A DNA stretch of 64,000 bases, taken from NCBI RefSeq assembly GCF_019075875.1, contig NZ_JAHOOZ010000002.1:310001-374000 (forward strand). The letters are read 5' to 3'. Source of the DNA: Novosphingobium sp. G106 (lineage in GTDB: Bacteria; Pseudomonadota; Alphaproteobacteria; Sphingomonadales; Sphingomonadaceae). Made by a program: the position numbers and the translations under genes. Shown piece after piece: positions 61,700 to 64,000 of the stretch. The notes beneath the pieces were generated by a model. The model saw nothing but the letters and a program-made list of their open reading frames with translations, ran no database searches and had not been told where the DNA came from. Numbering within the stretch: position 1 is the stretch's first letter; every line of letters begins with the position of its first letter.

Positions 61700-62779
61700 T
61701 TATCCCTTTTTCTGGGCAAACCGCGCACCTTCAATGGCGGGGCGCAGGGCGTCCAGAATCTCGTCGGCCGTCTCGCCGCATTTCGGGTTGATATTGATGG
61801 TAATGCCCTTCGCCTTGGTGTCGGCGAGAATTTGTCCGATTTCCTTGCCTGAAGATGCCCTCAGAGCAGGCTTTGCTTTTGGCGCCGGCGCGCTCCTTGC
61901 GCTTGTCACTGCGGTCGCCAGGCGCTCACAGACCCTGCTGCCTTCGATCTTGTCGGCTCCGGCAGCCCGTAGCTTCGCTTGCTCCTCCGTCAGGAGAGCT
62001 GCTTCGGCCAGGATGGCGTCGCGATAGCGTTCGTCCTTGAGGAGCGGCGAAAGGCGCATGCCGTGACGGACCTTGAGATCACCAGGTTCGGCAAAGGCGT
62101 TCACGACTCCGTCGGGAAGTTCCGCGAGTTGCAACAAATTGTGGAGATTCTGTTTCGGTATAGCGAGGCGGTCAGCCATCTGGGTCCTGACGCCGTTGTA
62201 ATAGGCTCCGACGGCATGCAGATAATTTCGGGCCCGCTCGAGGTCGGTGACGTCCTCGCGTTCCCGATTTTCCAGATCTGCGAGCCGGAAAGCGCCTTCG
62301 TCGTCGAGTGTTTCAATCCGGGCGACGAGCTCGATTTCGGTGTGGTTGTTGGCATGCAGCCAAGAAACCGAGAAATGCCGGCGTGTGCCGACGATCAACT
62401 CGTAAGGCTGCTCGGCGTTCGGAGTGCGCCGAACGACCACAGGCTCACGATTGGTCCCTTCCTCTCTGATGGATTCGATAAGAGAGGCGCAGCGATCATA
62501 GCTGAGCGCGGCATGATCCCGCGCATTGCCGGGCCAAATTGAGCATTCCGATGGTTTGAGACGGATGGTCAGCCGCTTCACTGTCCGTGCGATCTCGTCG
62601 AACGCAATCCCACGCCGTTCTAGAAACGATGAGGTAGCCGCTTCGTCTGCGGGCTTCTCTCGCACAACGAGTTCTGCCGCGACGGGCGCATCCGCCGGCG
62701 GTGTCGGGGCAGGTGTCGTGCCGATGCTTTCAATGGCGTTCGCCAAAAGACTACGCCGTCTGCCCCCCGCGCTTGTCAT
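61700..62779 (-). CDS. parB: Partition protein ParB
   Basis: 359 residues, ATG overlapping the parA stop by 4 nt. N-terminal ParB/Sulfiredoxin-like domain with GTRRHFSVSW (the G-x-R-R CTP-binding motif) and EGTNREPVVVRR; central helix-turn-helix (VRTQMADRLAIPKQNLHNLLQLAELPDGVVNAF); basic C-terminus (GKEIGQILADTKAKGITININPK). Binds parS and spreads. Works with ParA and two parS-like sites here. Confidence 0.92.
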   Translation of the reverse strand: MTSAGGRRRSLLANAIESIGTTPAPTPPADAPVAAELVVREKPADEAATSSFLERRGIAFDEIARTVKRLTIRLKPSECSIWPGNARDHAALSYDRCASLIESIREEGTNREPVVVRRTPNAEQPYELIVGTRRHFSVSWLHANNHTEIELVARIETLDDEGAFRLADLENREREDVTDLERARNYLHAVGAYYNGVRTQMADRLAIPKQNLHNLLQLAELPDGVVNAFAEPGDLKVRHGMRLSPLLKDERYRDAILAEAALLTEEQAKLRAAGADKIEGSRVCERLATAVTSARSAPAPKAKPALRASSGKEIGQILADTKAKGITININPKCGETADEILDALRPAIEGARFAQKKG

Positions 62780-63972
62780 GCCGCCTCCGTCAACCTATCG
62801 GTGCCTAGCTGCGCCATCCGCGACGGCCACTGCTTGCAGATGTCTTTCTCGATCTCCCGAAAAACCATGTTGAGATTGTCTCGGCAACGGACATAGGTCT
62901 GGTGCGAGCCATATGGCTTGTTGATTTCGTAAACCGACGACATCGAAAGGCCGGCATTCTTGATCTCTTCGGAGAGTAGAATGGGCGTTGAGATCATTTG
63001 TCCGGCGTAAGTCTTCTCCATGACTTGGAGCATCTGCGCCTCGTTCGTGCGGCTCGGCTGAAACATCGTGCAGACGACCCGAATGAAGCCGTAATCGATC
63101 GACGTGTCGAACTTGGAGACGAGATCCATCGCCTCTCGGCAGGTTTGCATGAAATGGATCGTGGAGAGATAGTCGAGCTGCCTGGCGGGGACGGGAATCA
63201 GCAAGCCATCGGCCGCTGTCAGAGTGTTGACGCCGAGGAACCCCATGGCAGGCGGTGGGTCGAGAATGACGACGTCGTAATCTTGGCGGATTTCTTCCAA
63301 TCCGATCCGCAGCATGCGGAAGGCGCCGGCGATTGCCGTTGGTCCTTCTTCGATCGTCGCGGTCAGTTCCCACTCGGTGTCCTGAAGGCCCAGGTTCGCC
63401 GGACAGATGTCGATATTGGGCCAGGCAGTCCTCTGGATTGTTTTGCGGAGCGAATCCGCCTCATCAATGCGCGGCGACAGGAAGTTCGACAGCGTATGGG
63501 TTTCTTCGACCAACGCCTCGAGATTGACGTCGAACATAACGCTCATCGAGGCTTGGGGGTCGCAGTCCACGACGAGCACCCGGTAACCACGCAGGGCTAG
63601 ATAATCGGCAAGGTGCTTGCCGGTGGTCGACTTGCTCACGCCGCCTTTAAAATTCTGTACTGCAACGACGACGGCTCGCTCGGACGGCAATTTGCCCATC
63701 TTGATGCCGAGCGCCTCGCGAATCGCGATCAAATCATCGACGGTGTAATATCGGCGTCCATTGGCGGAGGTCTTAGGTGTTGGAAGGCGTCCACGAGCCT
63801 CTGCCTTGGAAAGGGCTTCGGGTGTTCGCCCCAGAAACTCGGCGGCGACCGATGCACCCATTGAAATATTGAGAGTTTTCCTGTCGGACGGGTCGATGGC
63901 AGCTTGCCGCAGGACAGTCTTCGCGTTTTCGCAGGAGGTGATCATCGCATCGAGAATCTGACCCGACAGCAT
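62776..63972 (-). CDS. parA: Partition ATPase ParA
   Basis: 398 residues from the ATG at 63972 behind AGGGGGAC (the upstream TTG is less likely). An N-terminal MerR/helix-turn-helix-like region (GASVAAEFLGRTPEALSKAEARGRLPTPK...YYTVDDL) precedes the deviant Walker A FKGGVSKSTTGKHLA (108-122), Walker A' VLVVDCDPQAS and Walker B DVVILDPPPAMGF. This is a type Ia ParA, which can also repress its operon. It drives plasmid segregation with ParB. Confidence 0.94.
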   Translation of the reverse strand: MLSGQILDAMITSCENAKTVLRQAAIDPSDRKTLNISMGASVAAEFLGRTPEALSKAEARGRLPTPKTSANGRRYYTVDDLIAIREALGIKMGKLPSERAVVVAVQNFKGGVSKSTTGKHLADYLALRGYRVLVVDCDPQASMSVMFDVNLEALVEETHTLSNFLSPRIDEADSLRKTIQRTAWPNIDICPANLGLQDTEWELTATIEEGPTAIAGAFRMLRIGLEEIRQDYDVVILDPPPAMGFLGVNTLTAADGLLIPVPARQLDYLSTIHFMQTCREAMDLVSKFDTSIDYGFIRVVCTMFQPSRTNEAQMLQVMEKTYAGQMISTPILLSEEIKNAGLSMSSVYEINKPYGSHQTYVRCRDNLNMVFREIEKDICKQWPSRMAQLGTDRLTEAA

Positions 63973-64000
63973 GGGAAATGTCCCCCTTTTCAACCCAAAT

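Noticed and set aside
62998..63600. 200-residue plus-strand frame opposite parA
   Set aside because: It is the antisense of a well-conserved parA gene and has no protein-family features.
1..64000. CRISPR array, rRNA, or restriction-modification system
   Set aside because: No regularly spaced repeats of CRISPR type, no rRNA-like sequence and no methylase or nuclease motif were seen.

Overview
The window reads as part of a large GC-rich accessory plasmid of an alphaproteobacterium, most probably a sphingomonad (Sphingobium, Novosphingobium or Sphingomonas type). The evidence is a RepA/ParA/ParB backbone with iterons and two identical parS-like palindromes at the right end (59.4-64 kb), plasmid copies of the alphaproteobacterial regulators MucR and SciP, a TonB-dependent receptor, an alternative oxidase with a quinol NO reductase, and many insertion-sequence remnants. 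No rRNA, convincing tRNA, CRISPR array or core operon is visible.

Layout. 0-8.9 kb: IS3 scrap, a frameshifted nucleotidyltransferase, antitoxin-like fragments, an intact IS110-type transposase, MucR, a Lar-like zinc-ribbon protein, SciP, a ParD-like/zeta toxin pair and a decayed parDE pair. 9.2-14.8 kb: stress genes (NfeD-slipin, GNAT, XRE regulator with a 40-bp palindrome, UspA, Dps, Rnk). 15.1-17 kb: two decayed IS3 elements beside a stray 3' end of norB. 19.5-25.4 kb: a nitric-oxide module, with NsrR divergent from truncated haemoglobin, alternative oxidase, YeaR-like DUF1971, a flavohaemoglobin fragment, a membrane protein, a cupin and quinol NO reductase (norB frameshifted). 26.1-31.2 kb: FUSC/DUF1656/HlyD/outer-membrane-factor efflux operon. 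31.3-38 kb: malic enzyme, amidase, Rieske oxygenase. 38.9-48.7 kb: a lower-GC region of small unrecognised genes, among them tail-anchored proteins, two tandem paralogues of an unknown family and two globin-like proteins, one of them overlapping a uroporphyrinogen-III-synthase-like gene that an IS21 element has split. 49.2-55.6 kb: LysR, arylsulfatase, TonB receptor (frameshifted) and a TetR fragment. 55.9-58.5 kb: tyrosine recombinase divergent from a DUF1612-type protein. 59.4-64 kb: replication and partition.

The most novel signal is a set of five loci (12.5, 34.1, 36.4, 38.9 and 46.2 kb) that share one architecture: a sigma70-like promoter with a CATAT-type -10 (variant in one), then 62-70 nt later a strong hairpin whose outer or inner stem changes sequence while keeping pairing. 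Three share a nearly identical core ending in GCCCTAG...CTAGGGC; two share a different core and sit about 130 nt upstream of paralogous 98/99-residue tail-anchored proteins. They look like a family of small RNAs or structured leaders. Second come the globin-like/HemD pair and its paralogue, and the NsrR-controlled NO/alternative-oxidase module.

Three long genes (nucleotidyltransferase, norB, TonB receptor) each carry one single-base frameshift, two of them in G6/C6 runs, so part of the apparent decay may be sequencing error. All family assignments come from reading motifs; no database search was run.
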